In this document: piece by piece, positions 52,509 to 60,681 of the stretch | Position numbering within the stretch: position 1 is the first letter of the stretch | How the letters are laid out: the number at the start of each line of letters is the position of its first letter | NCBI GenBank assembly: GCA_964484185.1 | Contig: CAZAEQ010000014.1 | Location: 1-64,000, forward strand | DNA length: 64,000 nt | Direction: 5' to 3' | DNA from: F1-120-MAGs238 sp964484185 | GTDB lineage: Bacteria; Planctomycetota; Phycisphaerae; Phycisphaerales; UBA1924 | Made by a program: the position numbers and the translations under genes | Notes under the pieces: generated by a model | What the model saw: the letters and a program-made list of their open reading frames with translations, nothing else | Database searches by the model: none | What the model was told of the DNA's origin: nothing

Positions 52509-53621
52509 ATGCTGCTCCTGCTCGCTCTTTCGCTTGGCACGATCCAAGCCCCGAACGTTTCGGACGACGATACCGCACGTATCCGAACGGCGGTCGGGTC
52601 CGGATTCGATTGGTCAAGGGTTGACAAGTCGGTTGATGCGATCGAATTTCAAGGCGTGATTCTGTCCACAAGCGAGATTCCGGCGTTTGAGGTAGAGGCC
52701 AAGTTGCTAGCGATAGGTGATAAACCGGACCATCCCGATCGAGCGACACTCGAGTACTTAGGCAGGCTCCAGGCAAGCCCGAGTGAGAACCGGTTTGTCT
52801 ATTGCTTTTCACGCTCGGGTAAGTGGCGCATCATTGAGAATCGAACGGGCAATCCAGAATTCAGCGCGGCCTCGGACGGAAACACCATGTGGATGATGTC
52901 CGCTCCGACTAACGGCCAATTGACCGTGATCGAAAAAGGGACCCCCTTCCCAGCAAAATATAACATTGACCTATTTCGCGGCATGGCGTTCGCCCGACTC
53001 AATGACATATTTGGAGTCCTCGGGTTCTCCATTCCGGCAGACGCGGAGCTCTCCGCTTCCAGTGGCGGGTGGTCGGTCCATTGGGGGGACACCAGGGTCG
53101 AGGGGGTTTGGGGTCCGGACCGCCATGCCGAGCCGACAGTCGTAACTCTCCGGGGTAACTTCAGGCTTGGTGTGCGGACCAAGCGATGGGAATGGCCAGC
53201 AACTGCAATTGACCGCAGCCCTTCCGCCCTGCGGAATTGTATACGATTCTCAAACTCCCGCGGCGACGGGGTCCTAGAAACGCTTAGGGTTGATTCCGTG
53301 CGTGTCATTAGTGATGAGACCGTGTCGTCACGAACTGCACCGCCCGATAGCCGGTCCGCCGGAGTGACCGTAGACTACCGAAAATCCGCCGACAGACAAT
53401 TAGAGGCGTCTGACGTTGCGGATCCAATGCTAGTTTGGTCCGGTTTGGCCCAATCGTCTCCAGGCGAACAACCGGGACCAACGGTGAGCCCCGTTCCGTC
53501 AGAAGGACACTCAGCACCGCTACCCGCCAGTCGCTATTGGTGGCTTGCTCTTGGAGCGGTCTTTTTCGCCATATTAATCTTCGTAGCCACCCGATTGTTT
53601 CGGGTCGCTCCAAGACACTAG
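52509..53621 (+). CDS. Exported protein with C-terminal membrane anchor, hypothetical
   Basis: ATG 52509 opens a short signal peptide (MLLLLALSLGTIQA). About 300 residues of beta-rich, Trp-containing sequence of no recognised family follow ('WRIIENRTGNPEFSAASDGN', 'MAFARLNDIFGVLGF'). After a Pro/Ser linker, one transmembrane helix (about 345-363) ends with a short basic tail, so the bulk should be outside the cytoplasm. The frame continues upstream to 52209, but that part overlaps gatB and is not signal-like. It is the first gene of a four-gene operon with the Cys-rich, MauE-like and prepilin genes. Confidence 0.65.
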   Translation: MLLLLALSLGTIQAPNVSDDDTARIRTAVGSGFDWSRVDKSVDAIEFQGVILSTSEIPAFEVEAKLLAIGDKPDHPDRATLEYLGRLQASPSENRFVYCFSRSGKWRIIENRTGNPEFSAASDGNTMWMMSAPTNGQLTVIEKGTPFPAKYNIDLFRGMAFARLNDIFGVLGFSIPADAELSASSGGWSVHWGDTRVEGVWGPDRHAEPTVVTLRGNFRLGVRTKRWEWPATAIDRSPSALRNCIRFSNSRGDGVLETLRVDSVRVISDETVSSRTAPPDSRSAGVTVDYRKSADRQLEASDVADPMLVWSGLAQSSPGEQPGPTVSPVPSEGHSAPLPASRYWWLALGAVFFAILIFVATRLFRVAPRH

Positions 53622-53636
53622 GAAGAAGGTAATTCA

Positions 53637-54044
53637 ATGAAGTTGATTTCAACAGCGCGTACGACCTTGTTCTCGGCACTACTGGTTGTGGGAGGTTTCG
53701 CCATCATCAGCGAGGCAGACAATTGCTACAAGAACATCACAAGAAGCTGCGGCTCGACACATTCAAGCAACAAGACATGCATCGACGGAAACAACTCGTA
53801 CCCCTGCAACGATGTGATCCTCGTCGACGCGCAAGTTAACGACGTTGGCGCAGGAGTTGAAAAGCAAGCCCCCGTTAGCACAGACACAACCCCCATCACT
53901 GTGACCGTCCACAAATTCGCCTGCTCCGGATTGCAACCCAATACCGGAGTATGCAATGATAATGGACCCAGCCAATTTGTCTGCTTCGGTCGCCAGGCTA
54001 CTGGTCCCAACTGCGCAACTCCTGGAGGAGGAGGGGAGGAGTGA
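53637..54044 (+). CDS. Small secreted protein with eight cysteines
   Basis: AAGAAGG precedes the ATG. After a signal peptide (about 1-27), the mature part of roughly 108 residues carries eight Cys (NC, SC, TC, PC in the first half; AC, VC, VC, NC in the second) and ends in Gly/Glu. An even Cys count in an exported protein suggests four disulfides. The stop overlaps the GTG start of a MauE-like gene, which is of a family involved in disulfide chemistry, so this may be its substrate. No family recognised. Confidence 0.65.
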   Translation: MKLISTARTTLFSALLVVGGFAIISEADNCYKNITRSCGSTHSSNKTCIDGNNSYPCNDVILVDAQVNDVGAGVEKQAPVSTDTTPITVTVHKFACSGLQPNTGVCNDNGPSQFVCFGRQATGPNCATPGGGGEE

Positions 54045-54511
54045 CCTCGACGCGGACGCCCGCGACGGCGCGTGAGATATGGAATCATCTGCCCGCCAGA
54101 CTGCTGGGGGCAGCGGTTCCCTCGGTGCTCCTGCTCGCGTCGATTGCGAAAGCGTTTGACTTCGCGGGGTTCCGTGTGTCGTTGCAGTCGTACTCGCTTA
54201 TTCCGGATCAGCTCAGAGCCCCTGCAGCGGTTGCAATACTCTGCCTGGAAGTACTGCCATTTTCACTGCTACTTATTGGGAGCCCTCGTCAGGCAAACAT
54301 GATTGCGGCCGCCATACTTTGCATCTTTTCCGCCGCGGTCTGTTACGAAATGGCCATTGGCAGGACACCTACATGCAACTGCCTCGGAGTGCTGCAGCAA
54401 TACCTCAGATTTCACAATGACGCAGGGACGATATTGCTTAGAAACGCAGTTTTGCTGGGGCTGGCTATGATTGCAAGCAGAGCCCCGCCATTGAACCGTT
54501 CGAAAGCCTGA
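54041..54511 (+). CDS. MauE/DoxX-like redox-associated membrane protein
   Basis: It starts with GTG inside the upstream stop (GTGA). The 156 residues contain four hydrophobic helices (about 22-42, 60-82, 85-103, 128-148) with 'LLASIAKAFDFAGF' at the front and the Cys pair 'PTCNCLG' (about 112) after helix 3, as in MauE-type DoxX relatives. MauE is needed to form or accept disulfides in methylamine dehydrogenase maturation. Here it is coupled to a Cys-rich secreted protein and a prepilin instead. Function in disulfide formation is inferred. Confidence 0.7.
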   Translation: MTSTRTPATAREIWNHLPARLLGAAVPSVLLLASIAKAFDFAGFRVSLQSYSLIPDQLRAPAAVAILCLEVLPFSLLLIGSPRQANMIAAAILCIFSAAVCYEMAIGRTPTCNCLGVLQQYLRFHNDAGTILLRNAVLLGLAMIASRAPPLNRSKA

Positions 54512-54516
54512 ACAGC

Positions 54517-55254
54517 ATGCGCCGTGCCTTTACTCTAATCGAGCTGCTCGTAGTTCTCACGGTGATTGCCGTTCTCGTGGCGCTTGCGCTTCCTTCGCTC
54601 TCGCAAGCTAAGCGATTTTCTCAAACCACTGCCGACTCCGCCAAGCTACATTCACATTGTCAGGCGTTCTCAAATTACGGGATATCCAATCGCGACGCAT
54701 TCCCACATTTTGCGTCGGTAGGATTCGCTAACACGCCAATCCGAGGCGGCGGACTGGGCTTCAATATTTCTTACTTCGACATGCATCAGACATGGCACGT
54801 CTTTCTCGCTGACGCCTACTTTGGAACGTCTGCGAGCAACGATGCCTACTTCCCCGCAGGGTATTCGCGTACACCGAATTCGCTTTGGCCGAGCTACACC
54901 CCATTTTCATACGGCTGCGACTTTGTAGCGCAGCCTAGCTTCTGGGACCCATTTACCAGGACAGGCCCAGAACAGTGGCGTGGAACTAATCTGGCTGAGC
55001 TTGCGTTTCCCGCGAATAAGGCCCTGCTCGTACAGACTTGGCCCGACCTCGGCCCCGCTGCTGGAAGCATGGCACCGAAATCCACTCTGATCGCGTCATC
55101 AGATGGAGCCGTCGGGTCGCGGCGTGTTGCGACGTTTAAGAGTGGCTACGAGTTTGGGGATGGGTTTGCGTTTCGCGACGTTGGGGCCATCCATTACGTA
55201 GATAATCCACCCCTTCTTCATACGCTCAAGGGTGTACATGGGCTCGATTGGTAG
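54517..55254 (+). CDS. Prepilin-like protein with N-methylation site
   Basis: 'MRRAFTLIELLVVLTVIAVL' is a type IV prepilin leader. The body of about 210 residues has several aromatic and Gly-rich segments and ends 'AIHYVDNPPLLHTLKGVHG'. It begins 5 bp after the MauE-like stop. The length and lack of the H-X9-DG end set it apart from the pseudopilin at 48100. Likely exported as a pseudopilin; it could be the structural output of this operon. Confidence 0.75.
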   Translation: MRRAFTLIELLVVLTVIAVLVALALPSLSQAKRFSQTTADSAKLHSHCQAFSNYGISNRDAFPHFASVGFANTPIRGGGLGFNISYFDMHQTWHVFLADAYFGTSASNDAYFPAGYSRTPNSLWPSYTPFSYGCDFVAQPSFWDPFTRTGPEQWRGTNLAELAFPANKALLVQTWPDLGPAAGSMAPKSTLIASSDGAVGSRRVATFKSGYEFGDGFAFRDVGAIHYVDNPPLLHTLKGVHGLDW

Positions 55255-55784
55255 ATTTCTAGCTCACAGACTAACAGCCCGAACTCGCAAAGTAACCTTC
55301 GTGCCACTGCTCGAGACGTTGCCGACATTTACCGCCGCCTCGCGCGCTCTTTCCCCAACCATGGCCGTTTGACCCGCGCCCCTCCGCCCACGCCGCGCTG
55401 CCGTCCGCGCTCTTGCCTGTGCCCTCTGCGCTCCCTGCGCTGCCGTCCAGCATTCTCGGCGTGCCGTCCAGCGCTCACTCTCCGCCCTCTGCGCTCTTCG
55501 GCGTGCCGTCTGGGAAGAAAATCCGGTGGGTCCGTGTGCGTTATTTCGGTGTTATCGCGGGTGGGTGTGGCGGTGCTGTGGCTGCCAGTAGCCCACTCCC
55601 CGAATTTGGTGGACGCCCGCATAAGCCGCACAAAGCACATATTCACAATAAATAGATCAATCGTTAAACTCGCATGCGAATGCTCACGATCTTCCTTTCG
55701 TCCGCGACGCACTCTGCGTGTGCAGCGAGCGACTTGTGCGGATGTACCGTTGGCATATGTTGAGCCAACTTGGAGTATTTCATT
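55255..55784. other. 530-bp gap without a convincing gene
   Basis: The left part is a C-rich tract with short direct repeats (GCCCTCTGCGCTC at 55421 and 55484; TCGGCGTGCCGTC at 55456 and 55498). The right part (55600-55784) is less biased and holds the promoter and ribosome site of the next gene. Frames across it lack starts with ribosome sites and have repeat-derived composition. It may be a decayed relative of the CTCTGCG repeats. Confidence 0.5.
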
Positions 55785-56450
55785 ATGTCAACGATCCCGC
55801 AGAAGAAGTCTGAACAGCTTGCGTTCTTTGAATCACACTGGCCGGTGTGGAATGTGACGCCTGCCGACGTGGGCTTGACCAGTTTGCAAGTGCAGTCTTT
55901 TAAGGCTCTCACGCAAACTGCCCGTGCATCATTTGATGCAGCACAGACCGCTCGCAACGCCGCCAAGGCCGCCACGCTCACGCAAGATGCGGACCTCAAT
56001 CTTGCCTACACCTCATGCAGCGATCTCATTCGCGTCATCCGCAGTTTTGCCGAGCAGCAGGCCAATCCTGACAGCGTCTATGCCGCCGCGAATATCCCGG
56101 CCCCGGCAGCGCCCGCGCCCGTCGGACCGCCAGGAACACCGACTGATTTCACCGTGGCATTGCAGCAGAACGGCGCGGTCACACTCGGCTGGAAGTGCGT
56201 GAACCCCGAAGGCGCCATGGGCACAATCTACGAAGTCCGCCGCAAAACCGGAAGCGGCGCGTTCCAGTTCGTCGGTGCCATCGGCATCAAGAGATTCACC
56301 GACGACACGCTTACCGCAGGCTCGACCAACGTCGTCTACCAGATCACCGCAGTCCGTTCAACCGTCCGCGGCAACCCCGCGCAGTTCAACGTCAACTTCG
56401 GCATCGGTGGCGATGGATTTGCAGTCGCGACCGTGAAACTCGCGGCGTAA
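55785..56450 (+). CDS. Hypothetical protein with helical N-terminus and fibronectin-III-like C-terminus
   Basis: ATG 55785 has GGAG 9 bp upstream. Residues 1-90 are helical and Ala-rich without a signal peptide ('KALTQTARASFDAAQTARNAAKA'). A Pro/Ala linker follows. Residues 110-221 resemble a fibronectin type III module ('PGTPTDFTVALQQNGAVTLGW...GTIYEVRRKTGSG...VVYQITAVR'). Such proteins are common in Planctomycetota near structural or surface genes. Function unknown. A strong terminator closes the gene. Confidence 0.65.
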   Translation: MSTIPQKKSEQLAFFESHWPVWNVTPADVGLTSLQVQSFKALTQTARASFDAAQTARNAAKAATLTQDADLNLAYTSCSDLIRVIRSFAEQQANPDSVYAAANIPAPAAPAPVGPPGTPTDFTVALQQNGAVTLGWKCVNPEGAMGTIYEVRRKTGSGAFQFVGAIGIKRFTDDTLTAGSTNVVYQITAVRSTVRGNPAQFNVNFGIGGDGFAVATVKLAA

Positions 56451-56477
56451 AACAGAACCTAACCTCAATTCCAACAC

Positions 56478-56513
56478 CCCTCGTCAAACGCGACGAGGGG
56501 TTTTTATTTTTCC
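56478..56513 (+). terminator. Rho-independent terminator
   Basis: CCCCTCGTC pairs with GACGAGGGG (9 bp, loop AAACGC) and is followed by TTTTTATTTTT. Confidence 0.93.
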
Positions 56514-56521
56514 CTCTTCTT

Positions 56522-56604
56522 ATCCTGTCCATCCTGTATATCCATGTTCATATCTTCTTGCTTTCCTCTGCGACTCCGCGTCTCTGCGCCCTCTGCGTTA
56601 AAAG
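56522..56604. repeat. Half copy of the long-hairpin repeat
   Basis: This matches the right half of the element at 48014-48086: ATCCTGT-C-CATCCTGTATATCCATGTTCA, then CTTTCCTCTGCG...CTCTGCGTTAAAAG. The left half is missing. It lies between the terminator at 56478 and the end of the glycosyltransferase gene. Confidence 0.8.
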
Positions 56605-56611
56605 ACACCAT

Positions 56612-57481
56612 TCACCGCAGACTCACCGGCAACTCAGAAACCACCCTTTCCACCTTCAACCACGCCATCCCCCTGCGGAACTCCGGCGAAATCACCCGAA
56701 CCCGCGGCCCGACCGGCGCCCATCTCTCCGGATCCGTCGGACCAAACAACGCAACCGTGTCCAGCCCCATCTGCGCGGCCAAGTGCGTCGGCCCCGAATC
56801 CACTCCAACAAACATCGATGAAACTCGCAGCGCAGCTTCCAGTTCAACCAGCGATTTCAAGAACACACCGCCCGCAGCCTCAAACATCTTCCGCTCCGCC
56901 GGACTGAAGCGATCCTCCTCCGCCTCGCCCGCGATCATCGAAACTGCCAGGTGCGAGCACGCGTTCTTCAGCTGCACCCAGAACGGCAGCGGCCAGCGTT
57001 TCTCTGCTGACCCCGCGCCAACAAAGAAACATGCGCTCGGCGATGTAGGCAGTATTGCCGGCGGAGTTGGCCGCACAGTCCCCCACTTCTGGGCCAGTTC
57101 CAATGCAAGCACGCGATCAAGCTGCCCGCGCTCAACAACGATCCTCGCCCGCGGATACTGCTTCTTGGCGTTGCGCTCCCACGTGCTCACGAGTTCACCA
57201 GATTGCAATTGCAGCGGAGCAAGATTGATGACCAAGTCAATATTGGTCGCCGCCTCCACCGCCTCGACGTTGGCCCCCTCAACATACAGCCGATTGAACA
57301 ACGCGTTCTCCGCGCTCATCGCCACCAGATGAGGAACGGCAACTCGCTGCGCTAATTGAGCCTTGGCAAGGTCCGTCACCAGGGCCACCATCGCATAGTT
57401 ATTCGCCAGCGCACGCAGCAGAGGCCACACCAGAATCGAATCCCCCAGCGCGCCGCGATGAAATACAACCGCGCCTTTCAT
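56612..57481 (-). CDS. Glycosyltransferase family 9 (heptosyltransferase-like)
   Basis: ATG 57481 overlaps the upstream stop (ATGA) and gives 'MKGAVVFHRGALGDSILVWPLL', the GT9 start; the frame runs on to 57613 inside the neighbour. The nucleotide-sugar site 'VGVDSGPTHLAAQMGLDTVALFGPTDPERWAP' is intact (SGPTHLAAQMG, FGPTDP). Family members add heptose or related sugars to lipopolysaccharide core. 289 residues. It is the last gene of the mqnA/sigma-like/GT9 operon. Confidence 0.87.
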   Translation of the reverse strand: MKGAVVFHRGALGDSILVWPLLRALANNYAMVALVTDLAKAQLAQRVAVPHLVAMSAENALFNRLYVEGANVEAVEAATNIDLVINLAPLQLQSGELVSTWERNAKKQYPRARIVVERGQLDRVLALELAQKWGTVRPTPPAILPTSPSACFFVGAGSAEKRWPLPFWVQLKNACSHLAVSMIAGEAEEDRFSPAERKMFEAAGGVFLKSLVELEAALRVSSMFVGVDSGPTHLAAQMGLDTVALFGPTDPERWAPVGPRVRVISPEFRRGMAWLKVERVVSELPVSLR

Positions 57482-59160
57482 CCCTTGGCCCCCGAAGCAA
57501 GTGCCGCATATGCCGCCGCCAGCGCATCTCGCTCCAACCGGGCAATCTTGATCGATGACACTTTGAGCACCTTGGCACATTCCCCCAGCATCCGCGGCGG
57601 GCCATCCCCCCACCCAAACCGCATGGCCAGCAGGTCACGCTGCGACTGGCCAATCCGCTCGCTCGCCGCTCTCAAGCGTGCATCTGGCTCGACGGCTTTC
57701 TGCCAGGACGCAACCTGCAGCGTCCAGTCTTCAATGGCAATACCCGGAAGCAACCGCGACGAAGCCCGTGCGCCAGCAGGCAGATGCAACTCACTCGCAT
57801 GCTCCTTCTCCCACCGCACCGCCAGTCGATTGATCGCCAGGGCCATCGGCGCAGCCAATCGCCCGCGACTGGAAGCCTGCGTAAAAGCATGCAAATCCAC
57901 AGTCTCCGCCGCCGCCTGAATCGAGGAAAACAGCAAATTCCGCAGCAAGTTGCTCTTGAGCATGGTCAAATCAAGCTCAAGACTCGCCTCAAGATTCTGT
58001 GTAATCAACCGGAACTGCGAATGAATCAGTGCCGCCTTCAAACGAGCAGCCCACCGCAACATCGTCTGCGCTTCATCGATCTCGCTCGAACGCGGGAAAT
58101 GCTGATCGAGCTTCGCGATAGTCTCCGCCGCTTTCTTCACCAGTTGGCGATATCCCGCGAGACGCGCTGTCTCTTCTACACCGATCGGCACCGTTGGCCG
58201 CTTTGCGGCGGACAGAAACTCCGCAAGATCGCGCTGCACCTCAAGCTTCAACCCGGAATTCACCGGCGCTGCACCCAGTACTGCCGCACTCTTCTCCGCC
58301 GTCTTGCTCGCAGTCATCTCCGGAAGCACAATCCGCCGCAGAACTGCAGCCCGTTCCATACTCCACGCCCGCTGAATACTCCCCAGCGGCTTCTTATACC
58401 GCCGAGCCAATGCTGCCGGTTCACCGCCGCGAATCATCGCCCGCACAATGACTTTCCGCTGAATCGCTGTCAGCGGCGCAGGCTCACCAAACGTCGCCGC
58501 AGCTTTCGTCCGTAACTGACTCCGTTGCACCGACTGCAACACGCGCCGCACGGCCTCGCGACTGCGCCCGGTGCGTTCAGCGATTCGCCCCGCGGCCTTA
58601 TTGAGCGTCCACCCCAGTCGCCTCCGATACCCATCACTCCAGCGAATCACCTTGGCCTTGGTAGCCTCATCAATGCGTTCAAACTTCCCGGCATCGGCAA
58701 GCGAAACTTGCCGCAAATCCTCGAATCGCATGATTGCGGTCGGTGAAAAGAAGATCCGTGACTTGCCATCTTTGTCCAGCATCCGTCGAGCCAATAGGCC
58801 CTGCCTTCGATACCGATCAATCGTTTTGACATTCACATTCCATCGAGCAGCGAGTGTCTTCAACTCAATCGCGTCAGAAGTTCTTAGTAACCGCGCCTGT
58901 TGACTCAACCGCTCCGAGAGCGCAGACAGATCATTCAGTATCTGCTTGCCACGCAGGATCGCCGGGCGTTTCACGATGCGCTGCTCACCGATGATGCGAT
59001 AGATAATCCAGTCTTCAGGAAACTCGGTGTCGCCCGCCACATCCTGCGCCAGCGACTCAAGCCGATCCAGGTCCTGCAACACCACCTGCTGCGAAGCCCC
59101 CATCCGCTCGCGTGCGATCGTTTCAAAAAGCTCAAGCGACATTCGTGCGGCGGGTGGCAT
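57478..59160 (-). CDS. Large sigma-70-like regulator with several HTH domains
   Basis: 560 residues, basic. Residues about 100-145 are a MerR/excisionase-like HTH ('LAARWNVNVKTIDRYRRQG'). Two more HTH-like segments follow at about 185-210 ('RIAERTGRSREAVRRVLQS') and 235-265 ('ALARRYKKPLGSIQRAW'). The part around 380-430 ('RLITQNLEASLELDLTMLKSNLL') recalls sigma region 2, and 'RDLLAMRFGWGDGPPRMLGE...IKIARLERDAL' near the end fits sigma region 4. It looks like a divergent sigma factor or sigma-like transcription factor fused to extra HTH modules. Its start is 6 bp after mqnA's stop. Confidence 0.6.
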   Translation of the reverse strand: MPPAARMSLELFETIARERMGASQQVVLQDLDRLESLAQDVAGDTEFPEDWIIYRIIGEQRIVKRPAILRGKQILNDLSALSERLSQQARLLRTSDAIELKTLAARWNVNVKTIDRYRRQGLLARRMLDKDGKSRIFFSPTAIMRFEDLRQVSLADAGKFERIDEATKAKVIRWSDGYRRRLGWTLNKAAGRIAERTGRSREAVRRVLQSVQRSQLRTKAAATFGEPAPLTAIQRKVIVRAMIRGGEPAALARRYKKPLGSIQRAWSMERAAVLRRIVLPEMTASKTAEKSAAVLGAAPVNSGLKLEVQRDLAEFLSAAKRPTVPIGVEETARLAGYRQLVKKAAETIAKLDQHFPRSSEIDEAQTMLRWAARLKAALIHSQFRLITQNLEASLELDLTMLKSNLLRNLLFSSIQAAAETVDLHAFTQASSRGRLAAPMALAINRLAVRWEKEHASELHLPAGARASSRLLPGIAIEDWTLQVASWQKAVEPDARLRAASERIGQSQRDLLAMRFGWGDGPPRMLGECAKVLKVSSIKIARLERDALAAAYAALASGAKG

Positions 59161-59166
59161 AGGTAT

Positions 59167-60006
59167 TCAGCTGTCCACGAATTCCAATTTCCGAGGGGCA
59201 ACCGCACCAATCTCCGCCGCCATATCGATAAATAACTGGCACCCCTCGCGCTCGCGTGCTCCCACCTCATATTTCAATAGCTGCCCCAGATACCGCCGCG
59301 CAGTCTCCAAAGGCCAGCGATGCACAGGAGCTCGCTCGGAAACCAGCCAGTCAATCCGCGACACATTGTGCCGCCGCTGACGATCCAGAACTGTGGCAGC
59401 GGTTCGAATCTCCGCCATCGCCGGATCATTCTTGCGGCACATCCACATCGCATACACGAAAGGCAATCCGGTCAGTGCTTTCCATGCCTCACCCAGATCA
59501 AGCTGATACGGATATCGCTCCGCCGGCGGCGGGTCCGTAATCACTTTATCTCCAATCAACAACACTGCCGGCGGCCACGCGCTATCGAGATCCTTCGATT
59601 GATCAGCCGCTGACGAAAACCGCTCGCGAGCATGAAACGGCTCAACCCCTGCTTCCACTCTATGCAGTTTCTTCAGCAATATGCGGCAGAGCACTACCGA
59701 TGTGTGACTATCCGTATCCGCAAAGATCGTCTTGAGCTGCGCAAACGGCACTCTCGAAAACAGCCGCACAGTGAGCGTCGGACCATCGCATCCAATCATG
59801 CCAACCGGCAGCAGGACAAACTCAGTTGGCGATCGCGCAGCGTCGATGACTGAGACCAGGCCAATGTCAATCTCACAGCGTTCGAGCATGCCCGCGAGAT
59901 GTGCGGGGACCGCCGCGGTGGCCGAGATCTGCTGCAATGCATCCAGACCTTCGACCAGCGGCGCGGTATTGAGATAGCGTACATATCCGACACGAACCTT
60001 TTGCAT
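59167..60006 (-). CDS. mqnA: MqnA-like chorismate dehydratase (futalosine pathway)
   Basis: ATG 60006 gives 'MQKVRVGYVRYLNTAPLVEGL', the usual MqnA start; the frame extends to 60048. 'DIGLVSVIDA', 'DSHTSVVLCRILL' and 'LDLGEAWKALTGLPFVYAMW' are family blocks of this periplasmic-binding-like enzyme. It dehydrates chorismate to 3-enolpyruvylbenzoate, the first step of futalosine-dependent menaquinone synthesis, which would supply the quinol for the NrfD-type complex. Other mqn genes are not in the window. Confidence 0.88.
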   Translation of the reverse strand: MQKVRVGYVRYLNTAPLVEGLDALQQISATAAVPAHLAGMLERCEIDIGLVSVIDAARSPTEFVLLPVGMIGCDGPTLTVRLFSRVPFAQLKTIFADTDSHTSVVLCRILLKKLHRVEAGVEPFHARERFSSAADQSKDLDSAWPPAVLLIGDKVITDPPPAERYPYQLDLGEAWKALTGLPFVYAMWMCRKNDPAMAEIRTAATVLDRQRRHNVSRIDWLVSERAPVHRWPLETARRYLGQLLKYEVGAREREGCQLFIDMAAEIGAVAPRKLEFVDS

Positions 60007-60042
60007 TGGCAAAGGATAGGAACGCGCGATATCCTGCTGGCG

Positions 60043-60681
60043 ATGCAAAATGACTTAGTCCTTCTCGGCGGCGGCGGGCATGCCCTGGTAGTGGCAGATG
60101 CCGCGATGGCGTCGGGCTGGAATTTGACTGGTTTTTTCGATGATACTACTCAGAATGTGCTCGGATCCAAGTACCGCCTAGCACAGCGCGGCACACTCGG
60201 CTCGGTGCGGGCCTACCTCGACCAGAATCCCAAATCGTACTGGATTATCACGGTCGGCGACCTCGCCCTCCGCGCCCGCCTGATCGAGCAATTTCGCGAA
60301 TATCAACATCGGGCGGCAAAAGTCATTCACCCATCAGCAACAATCGGATCAAACGGGCACCTGGGTACCGGCAGCTTCGTCGGACCTCGCGCGGTCATTC
60401 AGACATTTGCGAAGATCGAGACCCACGGAATCGTAAACACCGGCGCGATCATCGAGCACGAGTGCGATATCTCAGAGAACGTGCACATCGCCCCCGGCGC
60501 GGTGCTGGCTGGAAACGTCCGTGTGATGCGTGGAGCGTTGATCGGAGTCGGCGCCAGAGTGTTGCCCGGAAAACGAATTGGCGTTGGAAGTACCGTCGGC
60601 GCGGGAGCGGTCGTGACGCGCGATGTCGGCGACTATCACACCGTGATCGGCGTTCCAGCACGCATCGTCAATAAGCGTTGA
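60043..60681 (+). CDS. NeuD/PglD-type sugar O/N-acyltransferase
   Basis: ATG 60043 gives 'MQNDLVLLGGGGHALVVADAA', the N-terminal Rossmann-like half of PglD/NeuD proteins. The second half is a left-handed beta-helix of hexapeptide repeats ('HPSATIGSNGHLGTGSFVGP', 'GAVLAGNVRVMRGALIGVGA') ending 'TVIGVPARIV'. Family members acetylate UDP-4-amino sugars or sialic acids. It converges on neuC with a 14-bp overlap of the coding ends and is divergent from mqnA. Confidence 0.85.
   Translation: MQNDLVLLGGGGHALVVADAAMASGWNLTGFFDDTTQNVLGSKYRLAQRGTLGSVRAYLDQNPKSYWIITVGDLALRARLIEQFREYQHRAAKVIHPSATIGSNGHLGTGSFVGPRAVIQTFAKIETHGIVNTGAIIEHECDISENVHIAPGAVLAGNVRVMRGALIGVGARVLPGKRIGVGSTVGAGAVVTRDVGDYHTVIGVPARIVNKR

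Noticed and set aside
55369..55857. 162-codon plus-strand open frame in the gap before the fibronectin-like gene
   Set aside because: Cys/Arg/Pro-rich product made mainly from short direct repeats, no ribosome site, and it overlaps the real downstream start in another frame.
47911..56604. CRISPR array suggested by recurrent CTCTGCG/CACAGAG units
   Set aside because: The units are irregular, form inverted arms of long hairpins, have no uniform spacers, and no cas genes are present.
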